From assembly GCA_013396655.1 (NCBI GenBank), contig WBMV01002673.1, positions 1,117,637 to 1,181,636 of the forward strand: a DNA stretch of 64,000 bases. Direction: 5' to 3'. The translations under genes were made by a program, and so were the position numbers. Below, one piece after another: positions 50,101 to 64,000 of the stretch (position 1 is its first letter; each line of letters starts with the position of its first letter). The stretch is from Campylorhamphus procurvoides (taxonomy: Eukaryota; Chordata; Aves; Passeriformes; Dendrocolaptidae). The notes under the pieces were generated by a model. That model had not been told where the DNA came from and searched no databases. It saw nothing but the letters and a program-made list of their open reading frames with translations.

Positions 50101-53100
50101 CCGTACAACACAGACAAAGTATAAAGAGCTGGCTACACCCTAAGCTTCCGGTTACTCTGACTTCACTGTGAAGACATGACTAAACCACATCATGCCTCAC
50201 CATGACAAGAATCCTGGTGGGACAGAGACATGTGAAAAGTCTTTGGGTAAGAATAAAAACACTGCACAAATACCATTCTGTCTACAAACCATGATGCCAA
50301 AGGCAAACCCAAGCAAGCAGATCAGAAGTTCCTGCTTTCCATCACATTCTGGTCTCTGCTGACTTGGAACTATAAACAAACATATTGTATTACAAAGAAG
50401 AAAAAACCCAGCTTGAATGACAAACATGATATTTTAGTCAAGTCCTTCCTTTCTGTAACTATTACTTTGCTCTGCACTGGTGTGACTGAACATGAAGTTT
50501 TCAACACTAATTACAGCTGCCCTGCTTAAGAGGCATTTTCTCTGTCATTGTCAACCCAGTTCTCAGGGACTGCCTGTGTTACATTTCCAGCAGTGACTGC
50601 ACACTTGCTCATGCACCAGGAGCCATCACTCTTGAACTAGAAAAACCAGAAACACACAGAAGTGCATTTCTGTCACTGTTCAAAACCAAGAACCTGCTGA
50701 TTCTTGCCCTCCCTGTAAGTAACACTCTAGGATTTTATAAGTTTGTGACAGAAAATTGAAGAACAGAACCTTTCCTTTAATAGAAAATTTTCAATTGCAT
50801 ATTTAAGAAGGCTCATGAGTACAACATGCTTGGGAAAGGGGAGTTGTACAGACTGCATGTTGTACTGGCTGAAAATCACACACTAGCTTGTACCTCTACA
50901 TGTACTTTCAAGACATGAAAATTTTCACGTGGATGTGTTTATCACTGCACATTCCACTAATAAATCTGCACTTTGTTTTGAATTTATTTGATTTTATCCT
51001 CTTTCATCTGCTTTATTGCACCTGCCTTCCCCATTTCAGCAAATTAATTTGGGGAGGTGGAATTAAATGCCATTTGGAATTGTCACAAGTTGTATCTTGG
51101 TTGCAAACTGCACTTTCCACAGTCTGGTCTTAGTGTGAGCACCATCTCTCCAGTTCTAGCCCAGTAATCCCAGATATATCATGCCGCCTCACAACTGTGG
51201 AAGTCTGTCCTTCAACCAGTTTGGCTGTGGAGCATGCTCTTCACTTTGCCAACAATGGATGGACATTTGGATCTCAATGGCTCAGCAACACACTACTGAA
51301 ACAATCCTGTCAGCATCTCCTGGATTTTTGTCTTCTGCAGGACAGCACTGAGACACCAAACTCCCTGAGCTATTTCCCATCTTAGCTTGCTGTATTAACT
51401 GCTCAATAATTACAGAAGCCAGTATATGGGTTTCACATCAGCTAAGCCTGTTATTTTAAGAAATGTCTCTGCCCTCTGCACTCGGTGCTGAGTAGACTCA
51501 GGGAAGAAGGATTCAGTACCAAATGCCATCACATCCAGCCAGCCCTCATGTATGTTTCAGAGCACTGGAGAAGACTATGCTCTCCTGTGTTTTTGGTCCA
51601 AGACACAGCACACAAGTAGTATTAACAAGACAATTGTCTTTACAATCCATACCAAATCAACATGGTTAATGTTATGTATTCCTGCTCAGACATTAAAAAG
51701 AGCATCACTGTAAACAGTGTCACTATTCCACGTGACTCACAGTAGCAACAGAAGTCTCAGAGTAAAATGAAGAGTCCGATTTGCTGGAAGGCCAAATCCC
51801 CTCTCTATTGGACATTAGCTGAAGGAATTACCAGCCTGCAGTTTATTCTGCCTTCTACCAACATCCCAGATGGCAAAGATCTGGGCAGCCTGTTTTATCA
51901 GTTTATACCAGCATCTACAATTACACAAATTTTTCTGTCAGTGCGACTTCAAGGCCAAGTGGATGTTGTGAACCAAACAAAAAGCTCTGCGCAGCCAGAA
52001 GTTTGTTTCTGTGCTGGTTACTTTGAGAGCTTGACAAACATCTCTCTTCTATTTGTGGAATGTGGAAAAATGCATGAGGCTTGTCTCGGATGCCATACCA
52101 AAATTATTACAAATATTCCCCTGGTCCAGATTTAAGCCCTGAGAAAGAGAGCTGTTGGTTTTTGGAGAAGTTCATATGAAGGTTCTAAACAAGCAGATCT
52201 GTCTTTCCAAAGTAGTTAATTCTCTGAGAAATGCTGTAGTTTCTGTGGTGAAAGAATAACACGATATCTACAGAATAATATCAATATTTTCCCCATGTTA
52301 AATAGCAAATGGACAAAAAAATATCTCTGAGGTATGTAACTCCTCTCCTCCTATGGCACAGACTAATTTTTCACTCCCTGCTTTTCCCATTTATTGCTTG
52401 GCTGGATTCAACAGCCAAGGAGTGAAGTACTTGCCAGATTTTGAGAATGCACCATTTATCCAGTCTCTTCAGGTTTAATCAGGCACAGAGATATTGGGTT
52501 ACCTGAGCCAGCCATGACACACACCTACCTGCAGGTTTCCCCAGCAAAGACAGACACCCAAGCAGGAGTAAACTGTGAAACCTCAGTGGTACTGGAATGT
52601 AAACCAGAAAATCCAATGCCCTGAAGCCACGAAAACACAGATCAGTCAGAAAAAACAGAAACCCAAAGGAGTTGTAGATGAAGTTTCCCATGCCCAGTGT
52701 CCTTGAAGGACAAGTCCTTTCTTTAGGGCTTCTACTCAGTCCAGGAACCTGCAAAGCTGCGAGGGTTATAGTGAACAAAAAGGTTTCTCTAGGAAGCACT
52801 GTGTATTTTCTGTCATTTCTGAGGTGCAGTGGTTTGTCTGTTACCTTCTATCCCAGTCCCTGCCCTAAGTTTCTACTGGCTGTACCTCTGTCTATGCATC
52901 TCCCAGCCCTGCCCTCAGCTGCACACATGCAGATACATCCCTGCACAAAAGGTACTAGGAAAGAACAAACTGCTCCCCTTTCCCAGATCTGCCTTTTAGC
53001 ATGGAGGTATCTGCAAGCTTAGGAGAACTTACATGAAAGGTCTGCAAAACAGGACCCTCAATTTCTCATAGAAGAATGTGACCAGACATGGAAAGAACAC

Positions 53101-56100
53101 ACTGGAGCAGGGAGGCAGCCTCTGCCACAGCACTGTCTCTGCTGCAGCTGAGATGCTGGTCTGCCTGGAGAAACAACTCCAGGAGTTTGAAGGAAGGAGG
53201 GGATGTCTGGATTAAATGGAAAAGGGAGACATCTGGGGCCCTGTTGAATAGGAAATTAGTATTCAGTAAATAAAAGGAACCAGGTGCTTCAAGAATTTCT
53301 TCACAGGTTTCCCCCCAAAAGAATTGTTTTGCTTTGCCAGAAAGGCTAAACTTTGCCTTTCAGAGCAGTGCTGAAAAGAGAGATACCACAAAACGGCTTG
53401 ATTTGCTCTCTCAGCTCATACACTGAGCATTAAAGTCAAGGAAAATGCAGCATTAGAACAAGTCCTAAATGATCAACTGAAAAGGACTTTTTCTAACCAC
53501 ATACGTCACTGAGCATCAACATTAGGAAAGGAGGGAAAATTGCATATAGCATTTTCTACAGCACAGGTAAATATACTGTTAAGGCTTCCACTGCAGGATC
53601 ATGTCAATATTGGTGTATAAAATAATAGGACTAAAAATAAAATTAGATTTGCATAGAATCAACAGGAGCAGATTTGGAGAAGGCTGGCATTGTACATGGA
53701 TCTCAATAAACTCTGAGAGCTGCAATAGTACCTGCCAAGCTCGTGGAGACTGACCTTATAGTTTGGATTTCACAAATCTCTTGTCCTGGAGACTAAAGTT
53801 CACTAGGGAAAATGTTCCAACTGAAAGCCATGAGATTTAAAGAAGGAGGTACTGACAAGATCTGGAGTGATATATGTATACATACAGAGGTTAATATATA
53901 TATTTCTGATTTAACATAAATCATAAAACATAAATTGTGCATCTCAGCAAAGCAGGACAGACAAGATGATTGTGATATTCACTAAGAGCAGTAGTAACAC
54001 TGAGAACATGACAACACTGTATGATGTGTTACTGCAGTCCCACAAAGCTTTTCTTATAAGATGTCAAAACATTTAATATGAATGACCTAAACCTCCTGGA
54101 AACACCAATTCACACACTGACAGTGTAAGAGGAGGTCGATTTTGTTGATTATAGTCCAGAAATGCCTATATTACTATAAATGCAGGAGCTGCTACAGTAC
54201 CATATCAGTTCAATAGTCTGGACTGAAAATCTGCCTCAACTATTTTACAGTTGCAAGGATTCAATTGGATTCAAGCTGTAAATACATGGAGTTGGCTCCC
54301 AGGAGTGCTGTATTGCCCTGAAGATCCATATCTGCTAAATGCCTTATCTACTCACTGCAGTAACTCAGTCTGGGATCACTGCATCAAACAGAGGTGACAG
54401 GAGCCACCATTCACATGCAATCCACCTTTCTCTTGGCTCTTAATAACAGTAAGCAAATAATGGATCAGGCCCAGGCAGTATAAGAGCTCATGCCACTAAT
54501 TACTGCTGACAAGGAGTTGTATTAATTCTATTTCCACCTACCTCTGTAGATAAAGAAGATTATTGTCCCAGTCCTGCCTCAGTAGCCGCTGGGCCTGGTG
54601 TGCCAAGTGATCATTAGACACCTCATAGAGAGAGACAGCATGGCAAACTTGGTGCAAATAAATGACTGCCCTAGTGAAACAGCACCCTGTGTTTCACTGA
54701 GCTACCACCATGAGCATGCTGCTCGCTAGGAAGGCTCTCTGATGAGCAGGCAGATTGTGGCTCCAAGAGTCCTACCTGGAAGCTTTTAGAAAATCCTGTT
54801 CATTACTCATCAGGCACTTCTCAGTTTCTGCAGTGAGTATGTCCTACAGAAAATGTGAATCTGCTGTGCTGGGGACAGCTGAAAGACCTCCTGTGATAGA
54901 AGCCCCTTCTTGTACTGCTTTCAAATGAAAAAAGAATCATAAGGTAATTGCTTGAGGCCTGTTTTTACCAATGATCCTTGCACAATTTTATGGAGATGTC
55001 GAATTGAGATGCATATGGTGTTAGGAGTGGGAACATTTAAATTCAGGCAAGGCAAATGTTCAGATTTGTTACCACACAGTGGAATTTGCACCAAGCTTGC
55101 AGCACAGACCTAGGTACAAGTGAAGCCTTGCACACTGAAATGAGATGCACATTTTCCCATGTCCTAATTGCTACTTTTACCCCTGCCCTCTCTGTTTTCA
55201 TTAGTCACTGGAATATATGGCATCTTTCCAAAGCAGAATGCTCTGTCTGCTTCACTGCTCAACTCCCTGTACCAAGCTGAGATAAACAGTGTTCTGATTT
55301 AAACCCTCCTCTGGGACTCAAGGCAATTTAAAGAACTCGAATTCAGCTGAACTTTGCCAGATTTCCAGCATTACCTTGGCTTCCTACATGTTATGCCATA
55401 ATGCTTCTATCTGTAACACAAATACAGGGTGAGTGTGACTCCACTGGTAGTCACTGCCATTTGACATGACAGGAGGAAAAAATAGTATATATTTTTTAAA
55501 GATATAACCATTACTGGCAGCAGCCCCAGGATTTCCTGGATATCCCACTTTTTTTCCATTGTACATATGTATTTGTTGCTCCCATATCACTTTAAGTGTT
55601 GAGAAGGTGAGAAAAAAAATCTGACCAAGAAGGAATGGTAGCTGCCCTCATAGCAGGTGCAGTAAAGCTGTAATACAGAAATATTAAGGGATAATGTTTT
55701 AACATTCAAGTGCCAAAAGCTGCTCATAGAAGGGAAACATCCAAGATGTGCTTATGCTGGTATTTTGATGTATGACAATTGTTTGAAGGTAAGCCTGAAG
55801 TTCTTGCTGTGTTTTGTTTTTCATGAGGTAAAAGAAAGATAGAAGAGCTTCATTGTTCAGCCTTAATAGGTGTCCCTTTATAGAAAACCAGAGAAACCAA
55901 TATTGCTTGCACACTCTATGGACCAACAATTTGTTCCAGGTTTTACCAGGAAAAAAACTACAGTGTTAAAAGACAAAGAAAGAAAAAGAGAACAAGAAAG
56001 ATGAAAAGAGGGAAAGGCAGATAACTATGATATATTTTCAAGGTTATAGTGTGAGAGACAGCAGTTACACTCAAAAATAATGTATTAGTATCAAGATTAA

Positions 56101-59100
56101 TACCAAGATCAATGGCAAGATTAATGCACTTGATCCCAGTTGCTCATCAGTGCAGGGCCAGTTCTGAGATGAATGTGATCAAGTGTTCATTTAATTCCCA
56201 CCTTAAGACTAAGATGTAGCTGCAGAATTTGTGGTGTCAACTTTATCTTCTGTGGTGTAAAACAAGCAGGTGGGGAATTAAGATAAAACTGAAACTCAAA
56301 AGTTTTAATTTCCACAGATGTTGGACTTCTGAACAAGTCCTGGGATGTAACACTCTTGCTAGAGCTCCCAGAGGGGGACAAGACACGTGCAATGTATCCT
56401 GCAACATTTCATCTCAAAGCTCTAGTATCAGAAGTTTCACATAACTGAAATGTATTGGGGTTATTATTTTCATTTGAGAAAAAACCTCTTAACCATTCAC
56501 CAAGCCAACAGTTGGCGAGATGAAACACATTTTTCTGTAGACCAGATCCAAGTACATTCCTTCTATTCCCAACACAGCAGAAGTTGGAGGCCAGAGGCAA
56601 TTACCAGGCTTGGAAAGGCCGATGAGTGATGTGTACATGGGGATTTGTGTCTCCAAAGTGTTCAGAGACCAATACCTTTCCATCTCCATGACTAACAGCA
56701 CCATTGTGCAATAGTGACGAGTCTGGGAAGCGAGGCTCACTCCAGCCACCAGACATGAGGACCTAGTTAACTTCTTTGGCTGGGGCAACACGAGCAAGGC
56801 TTCAAGAACTTCTCTTGCAGAGTATTGAGAACATTAAAATTGCCTTTTGCAGAAAACTTAGAGGATTCAGTCGGTAAGTGCCAGAACTCTTGTTGCTGCT
56901 GGGCAGGGCTTGGGCCAGGAGAAGGAGAGAATGGCACCCTCACAGACTGTGAGCTGAAGGAAGTCACCTTTCTCAAGCAGCCTTGAAAGCTCCACCAAAT
57001 GAAGTATCGCAAGACAGAACTGAGCTTTAAGCTGTGACTCCATGGGGAAAAAAAGCCCTTGAGAAACACAAGTGTGAAAGCCTCCCCACCCCAATGAGTA
57101 AGCGGGTAACTATTATTTCTTTTCTCCCCTATAAAAGAAAGACAAGCCTGGCATAACATTATAAGTTAGACTGGAAACATGTGCTGACTTGGCATCTAGT
57201 TGTGTCATACAAATTTTAAGCCACAACAATGCAAACATAGGGAAAAATTGGATACTACTCAGCAATAACAGGGAACATTGCCAAATCAATTAGTGCCCTG
57301 CTAATAATTAATCAGGACAGCTCATTGAGGGAAGCACGTATTATTTATGGAACCCTTGTGTAGTAATCCAGCATCAGTTACCATACTGAATCCACAACAG
57401 TAACCAAATACAACATGACCTTTATAAATCATGCAGCACTATACATTTAGACATACACTTGTATAAATTTACTTGAATCAATGTATATATTTACTTAGTC
57501 ATCAGTTTACAGCAATATTAATTTTTTGGCCTTGCAGTTACTCCTCGATCTCTCTCAAAAGCGTTTTATCCCAAAGTGGATGCTAACATGTAAATTCTTG
57601 TCAAAAAAGGAAATGGAAAAACTTTTTCCTTTTCAAAGGATGCTTGATGAGTCTGATAGTTCTTCTTGGATTTTTTTTGTGTAAAGTCCTTTTATCTAAG
57701 CCTTTCCAGGGTGAAGTCTGTGACGCTGAATCCAGCTTCCCATTTTGACAGCATCACTGAACAATGAGCTTGAGTGCACATACTACATCTTGGTTTCTCT
57801 TCTACTACAATAACAACTTACTGCATAAGACAACATTTTTAAAGGACCTTCAGACACAATACCTAGTTGTCAGACAGAAACGTTTCAAGATCTAAAATCT
57901 GATCCTTGGCAAGGTGTGGAAGACTTGCATTGCATCTTCCTGGCAAACGCATTACTCTTAAAAGTGCCTCTACAGTTTTGCTGCTTCAAATAAAGGCACA
58001 CTAAGCCGTATTTTTTGCTACCACAAATTACCACAGCGTCTCTGAGACTCTGAACACCTGAAGCTGGGCTGTGCCCTGCCCATTGCCTTTAAGCATTTTT
58101 ATCCACATTGCATATACAAACCCAGCCATTTCTTACAAACAGCACACAAATGCATGGAGCCTGCACAAACTTTGTGAGGCTCTTTGCCTCTCCATCACTC
58201 ATGCATGTAGCCCTGAGTCATGGAAAGTGCCCTTCAGGAGTTTCAGTGTGCAATTTTCAGTCAAAAACTACAGAGCCTCTGAACCAGGGGTTCTTCATAG
58301 GAGGACCTGTGGTTAATGGAAGGTTTTATGCTAAAAGAGAAAACTCTACATTTGTACCTCATGTTTATATGCAGGGGGGGTGCCCCATGGTAATTTTAAA
58401 CCTTAGACAAGATTCACTGGGAGTGTTTTTTCAGTGAGTAGCACTGTGTAATCAGCACTAGGGAATTAAGGGAGTCCCTCACAAGTGAACCCTTCAGAGA
58501 AGGCAAGGAGGAAAGTGATAAGAGTGGGTAAAGGAGAGAAATTAGCAGCTAGTGAAGATTGCTAGAAGATGACTAGCAGTAGCTCAAAAGCAACCAGAGA
58601 GAAAGGAAAACAACTTTTTATTCTTCAAGTTGAGCTTCTATATGAAGAGCTATCTTTAGCCTACAACAAAAAGCAATGATGAATCAGAGGAAATTGCTTA
58701 GACACAGACTCACCACTTGGCACTGCACAGGAGGTGACATGCTCTGAGCTCACCCCCACGTTGCACCGTGGGGCCTGTCAGTGTGCTGACACCCTTAGAG
58801 AAGGTTCATGGCATCTTCCCACTCCCCATCACTCTGGAATGAGGCCTGTCAGGAACTATTCGGTGCCCTAGGGAACCGTACCCACAGACCAGACCTACAG
58901 GGATCCAACTCAGCAAGGCCAACACTCACACAGTTCAGTTTACCCTTGCTTAATACAAATACATATCCTCAACAACAAGAGAGTACTCTGCTTTATTCAC
59001 AACAGCAGTTTCCATGGAAAGTTTGTCTCCAAATGGGGCTTTTGCAAGTTCTCAAGGCTAGTGAAAAGAAAAGCATTTTCCTCTCCACAGTCCCTTTGAG

Positions 59101-61996
59101 GCAATGTAGTTGAGGTTTTACTTTTGAGCTGAGGTAAAGGTATGCACCTTGTCCAGTTCCTTGGAAACCTCAAGAGAGTGAGATTATATGAAAATGCAAC
59201 AATAGCTCATCATTCCTGTGGTTAACAAACTCCCAACATGCGTTTTTGCAAAGCTGTTGTTTGCATAACTTCTTTGTGCAAAGCCAGGCTTCTGAAAGTT
59301 ACATTACCTTAGGTGACAAAATTACACTGCCAAGGGCTTGAAATTAATAGAAATATAGCTTTGCTGGTCAAAATGACAAAAAGCAATCTCAGCCCCCACT
59401 GCGCTTTATTTAAAAATAATAATTAATTGTCCACAATCATTGAATCAGGAAACAACAACAAATTGTCAAGCCACTTGACTCAGGCACAGATTGGCTCAGA
59501 TTGGGGAGTATAAAATGATTGGTACTGGTGCAGTTGAGAAATGGAAATGCAAGATGAGTGCAGCAGGAAAGAAAACTCAACTCCTTCTGTGGAGCTCCCT
59601 TCAGTTGTCTGATCAGCTGCAGCACCACTCCAAGCAGGGTACTAGGTACCAGGCTGGGACAGAGCTCCCTTTCCTCTTGGGAACAGGGACAAGGGATAAG
59701 ATTATCTGTCTGAATGCAGGAAGACATCAGGAGATAATGAGAAGGTCTAAAGAGGACTATGCTGAACCATCAGAGAATAAAAGAGAGTAAGGAAATTCTC
59801 AACACATCAAAAAGACCAAAGCCCAGAGGTGGGAGTGACCAACTTCACACCAAGAACTGCTCATTCCCCCCAGACCCTCCTTGGCTTCCACTGCAGAGAC
59901 TGGAAAGCACAGGAAACAGAGGAAAAGTCCTTTCACTTGGAACAAGCAGCTCACACTTTGGAAAGCAGAAAAGTTAAAAAGAGTCTAGGAGCAGACAGTA
60001 GTAGGAGAACAAGAACATTTATGGTTTCTCATTCTACCTTTAATATCCTAATTCTCAACAGTGGAATATATTATTTGGTTGATGCAAAAGACTGGGGTAA
60101 AGAACATTCACTTTTCTTAATGAACATAACACAACTCCATTGATAGACATTTTCAGCCTTTTCCTCTTTACATATCTTCTATTTACTGTTGGGGGGGGTC
60201 CTCTTCAAAAACAATATTTGAGGATGCTGTGTATTTCAGAGTTTAATTTACCAGCCTTTCCTTATTTTAAGAGCTGGATTCAAAGCCTAAGTCCATCTCA
60301 AAGAAAACTAAATGAGGGCATTTCTTCCTGTTCACTAGTAGCCATCAAAAAAAGCAACCCAGAACTGCACTGAAGCAGAAATTTCTGCCCAAACAAGTCC
60401 CAGAACTGGAAGAACAAGTGTGAGTGCTTTGAAAATGTTTCAGTCCTGAGCAGATGTGAGCAGTCCAGCCAGCACCTGACTGTGGTGTGTACAGCACATT
60501 CTGCTACCATTAACTGCTCCGCTTATGATTAAAAGCACAGTGTAGCATAATAAAGAAAACTGAATGAGAGAGGGAGAGAATTAAACTGCTTATGCTGCCA
60601 CTTGGTGGTCTGAAACAGCATTTATTGCTCAATGCATCAATCTAGTTTACACAGCCTCTAGACTCTCATAATTTTGTCCAAGTCCTGACATCCTATTCAG
60701 AGAGAGCAGAAAAAAAAACCCAAACAAAAAAAGAATTGATAAGAAATAAAAATGGAAACCTAATCACATGTGAAGAGGCACAAAGCCTGAACTGAAAGGC
60801 AAGCATCATCAAGTTCCCTAAGAGAGTATTCAACATGGCAATAATAGTGAACATTTGGCAAAATCACATTAGCACAAGAATTATGAATTTTACCTTGGTT
60901 TCCTCCTTTGTGCGTCTCTTGCTCAGCACCAAATATATTGAGCACTTCTGAAGAAAACTTGCTTTGAACTATAGCACTATTAAGACCAAAGTTATTTAAC
61001 AGCACTAACAAAAGACACTGACTGATACTACAAAATATACCAAACTCAGCTTTCTTACCTTTCCATGCCCAATGGAGAAAACTCCGAAGATTTAACTCAG
61101 ATGACTGCCAACAGCCAAAGCTCAGGCAGCTTCCAGGATTCTTTACTACGTACAAACCTTACAGAGTCATAGAGGGGCACAACTGACCTACAGAAATCAC
61201 TGCACATTTGCATCACCTACACAAGAGAGAGCTCTAAAGCAAATTTAGGGGCAGGAAGGACACAGTTCTCCTCTCTGCTGCTGTTTTAAATTCGTGCCCA
61301 GGAAGCAGAGCCGGCTGGTGGTGCTGCACAGGGACCCCCAGCCAGCAGCAGGTGGAGCCTGGCCACAGGTGCTCCCACTTGGGAATGATCCCCTTCCCTC
61401 TGCACACACAATGCTTCTCACAGCTGATCTTGACAAGCAGAAGTGGAGAATCAGGTTATTCTGACACAGTAAAATTGTGTTTACTTGTGCTAGAAGTGCA
61501 TAGTACCAGCGATGAAAAACCCCCTAGCCAGTCAGAGATGTACCAGAAATCCCATTCCAACTTTGCAGGGACTCCAGACCAACAATTTAGACATAAAAGG
61601 TTCAGGCTGCTTGGATTAGCAATTCCCAGCACCTGGATACCCATTTGGAGTTTTCAGGACCAGAATCTAAATCTCTGGAGAACCTTTCAAGCCTAACATC
61701 ATACATGCTGCATTTCCCCTCCTCAGAGACCTCCTCTTCCCTACCTGAGCTCTACAACCAAAGAGAAAAAGGCAGTGAACATGAGAAGGGCTTGCACCTC
61801 TCCTGCACAGCTCAGCCCAAGCCCGAGGTTCACACCTGCCCAGCTCCTGCACTCTGTGAGAGCCTCCAGTGCATGGGACAGTCCTTTGCACCAGCGCTGT
61901 GTAAGTGTGGGATGAGATCAGCCCACTGGGGAAAAGCAACAGTAGTCCCAAAAAGCAAAATTATCTCCCTTCGAGTGGCCAAGGAAACTAGATGGA
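47161..61996. other. Long stretch without a recognised gene
   Basis: I find no exon, RNA gene or clear repeat element over this stretch. It is AT-rich, with purine-rich tracts (about 55970-56020) and TA-rich simple sequence (about 48950-48975 and 53875-53900). A few segments rich in homeodomain-type TAATTA cores (about 54.5 kb and 57.28-57.32 kb) could be non-coding regulatory DNA. It may be ARHGEF4 5' intron, intergenic, or both. Confidence 0.45.
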
Positions 61997-62070
61997 GGAA
62001 TCCTAGAACCTCCAAATGGAAGAGACTTTAAAGGTCATCTAGTTCCAATCCCCAGAGGGGCTGGGGATCT
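61997..62070 (-). mobile_element. Short CR1 3'-end fragment, reverse orientation
   Basis: The plus strand reads GGAATCCTAGAACCTCCAAA, then GGAAGAGACTTTAAAGGTCA and TCTAGTTCCAATCCCC. This is the reverse complement of the usual CR1/LINE 3' end (GGATGACCTTTAAGGTCCCTTCCAACC...). Only the last 70 or so bases are recognisable. Confidence 0.7.
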
Positions 62071-64000
62071 TTTTTGCTCCCCAAATACACCAGCTGTTCT
62101 ACTGAAAGATAACAACTATCCCTCTGAAAAAGTAAAGTTTTCGGACATATTGAAGGGTTGGGCTTGGCAGGAGGGGAACAGCTTTGGACTGGATCTGTGC
62201 AAGTCACACGTGGTTTGACAGACTTTCAGTTGCTCAAACATTCCACTCCAGGTGAAGTACTTTGGCCATGAAGTTGAAATTCAACAGGGGGTAATAATCC
62301 TCTAAAGCACAGTGTAAATCAAAATACAGCCTGTCAAAACATGCAAGATTATGCAACAATACTCCAGAAAACACTTCCTCAATTACTCTGATGAATTCAG
62401 TACTTTTGTGGGTCTCCCAAGTAAGAGAAGCCCACATAGTCCTTGCTTTCCAGATATTTGTCAGCAGAAGACATTTATTATCTTTTCCTATTACTGGAGA
62501 AAAATCCAGACCAAAAATGTGCTCATGGGCAAATACAGCCTTGTTCTAGGTCTGTTGTACCAGGTGTGTGGCTGAGAGTGGCAGGAGTAAGTCATAAAGT
62601 AAGAGAGACATTTCCCCAGGCATCCTGAGGGAGTTAGGAGCGCCAAAGCGAACCACAGCCTCAGTGGCTGGGGTTGCAGGGCCCCCTCACAACCCAAGGG
62701 GCAGCTCTGCAGACAAAGCTGGCTCGGCACCACTTTGGACACTCCATTTTTTGGTTTCGGTCATCATTCTCGCACAGGTAATGAAAAGCTCAGCTCCAGC
62801 CCTTTGCCCAGAAATGGGCTGACACAAACACCTGAACCACTGCTCCCTGTGTCACAAGGGAGGCACTGTAGCTGTTCCTCTGGCTCCAACCCAGAGCAGT
62901 CAAAGCTGATACTTCCTGTCTCTCGTCGTTCCCCTGGATCACCTCCAAACTATCGTCTTTTTTTGCTTTTTCACAGCTACTCTAAGCTCCCACACCAAAC
63001 CCAAAGTTTTAGCTTATTGCTCAAAAAAAGCCTATTGCTCTGTGTCAAATTAGCTGTTTGATCATCAACATGGTAATAATTAGCTATTTGATTAACTATG
63101 TCTGGACAGCTGCCATGTGGGACACTGTTCCATCAGGATTTCAGGCAGGATTCCTGCCTATTGTGTTGACTGGCACGTCCATGAAGTTTATCTGCTAGTG
63201 GGGTGGCTTTGCTATGCAGAAATGAGTTCCAGAAGTAAAGCTATACCAGCATGTTAGTACTGCATTCATCCTGTTACATCTGTTTTTACCATATTTGCCA
63301 AAATAGAAATATTTGCCTTGCTGTGAAGCTCCCCTATCCTGTGCTAAAAGACCTCCACAATACCACTGACTACAAGAACAGAGCAGGGAAGATGACTGCA
63401 GAAGGATAAAACAATGAGTTCTACCCAAAGGAGAGAGCCAGCCAGCTGCTACACTCCTCCATGGGATACCACTTCCCACTGAAGGTTTCCCACTGGCAGC
63501 CAGGCTTCCACTGGCTTGGTTTTGACAGTAAAATCCCAACAGTTCAAGAAGTAATCAAAAAATGAAAATTCAGAAATCACATCACTCCTTCAAAGTGGAG
63601 GGAAGAGGGATTTCAGATACAGGTGTTGTCAGTGCTTCCTGTTAGTTGGCTTATATTTCTGGTACAAAACTTGATAGGAATGTTTGTTCACATCCACATG
63701 TTGTGTGTGCCAGTACTTGTTTATTCCTCATCTGTGGTACAAGTCAGGACATACCAGTTCAGACTCAGCTTTATGGAAACATCTCTGTGGAGATTCTCTG
63801 ATGGAAATAGGTCACGTGCTTCCAGCTCACAGGTCTGGAAAACTGAGTACAGGATTGTCTGTACAACTCCGGAAAGTGTAATCAAGACACACAAATTGGC
63901 ATATCAAGCTCCAGCACATGGGCATTGTGTCTTCTAAAGACCTGTCTTTAAGCTATTTGAATTAGGAGCTCCTAGCTGGAATACCCAGTCTTCTTCATAT
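62071..64000. other. Unassigned sequence at the right edge
   Basis: No gene, RNA or named repeat is recognised. Frames of 60-114 codons on both strands show no family signature. Confidence 0.45.

Noticed and set aside
51767..52135. Plus-strand frame of 122 codons with several cysteines
   Set aside because: No domain pattern and no splice or promoter context; treated as chance.
1..64000. CRISPR arrays, operons, prophage, tRNA or rRNA genes
   Set aside because: No direct repeat/spacer arrays, bacterial gene organisation, or recognisable tRNA/rRNA sequence was seen; the window is vertebrate intron-rich DNA.

Overview
The window is vertebrate nuclear DNA, most likely from a bird. The support is several copies of the CR1 LINE with the typical bird 3' end (GGGTCCCTTC followed by an ATTCTGTG-type tail), sparse genes, long introns with GT-AG splice sites, and only a few small CpG-rich patches. 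There are no bacterial-type operons. Nearly all short open frames here are chance.

One protein-coding gene is supported. It is on the minus strand and I identify it as ARHGEF4 (Asef), a Rho-family guanine nucleotide exchange factor activated by APC. Reading 5' to 3' (right to left) there is a 5,094-bp internal exon at 31115-26022, a 327-bp exon at 22197-21871, and a 130-bp exon at 16509-16380. Phases join exactly (0, 0, 0, then 1). The two smaller exons match remembered human Asef N-terminal motifs: FSFDDVWMER against VSVDDLWLEK, and HPFSQSTPTGL against HPLSQSAPTGL. The exons for the APC-binding peptide, SH3, DH and PH domains are not in the window and should lie beyond its left edge. The start codon for the long form is also not found: the giant exon opens at a splice acceptor and has no early in-frame ATG.

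A second, shorter start is proposed at 9130-8944. It is a CpG-rich first exon that ends in the same phase 1 as the 130-bp exon and so can splice to the same downstream exon. Another CpG-rich patch at about 13.95-14.27 kb has no assigned transcript.

The rest is intron or upstream DNA: five recognisable CR1 fragments (one about 1.2 kb, with a ruined reverse transcriptase), simple repeats, and a fossil Ty3/gypsy-type gag frame at 46.5-47.15 kb (minus), possibly followed by a protease remnant. The most notable signals are the giant frame-neutral exon, the 93-residue tandem repeat inside it, the alternative first exon, and the gypsy-like gag fossil, a class thought to be rare in birds.
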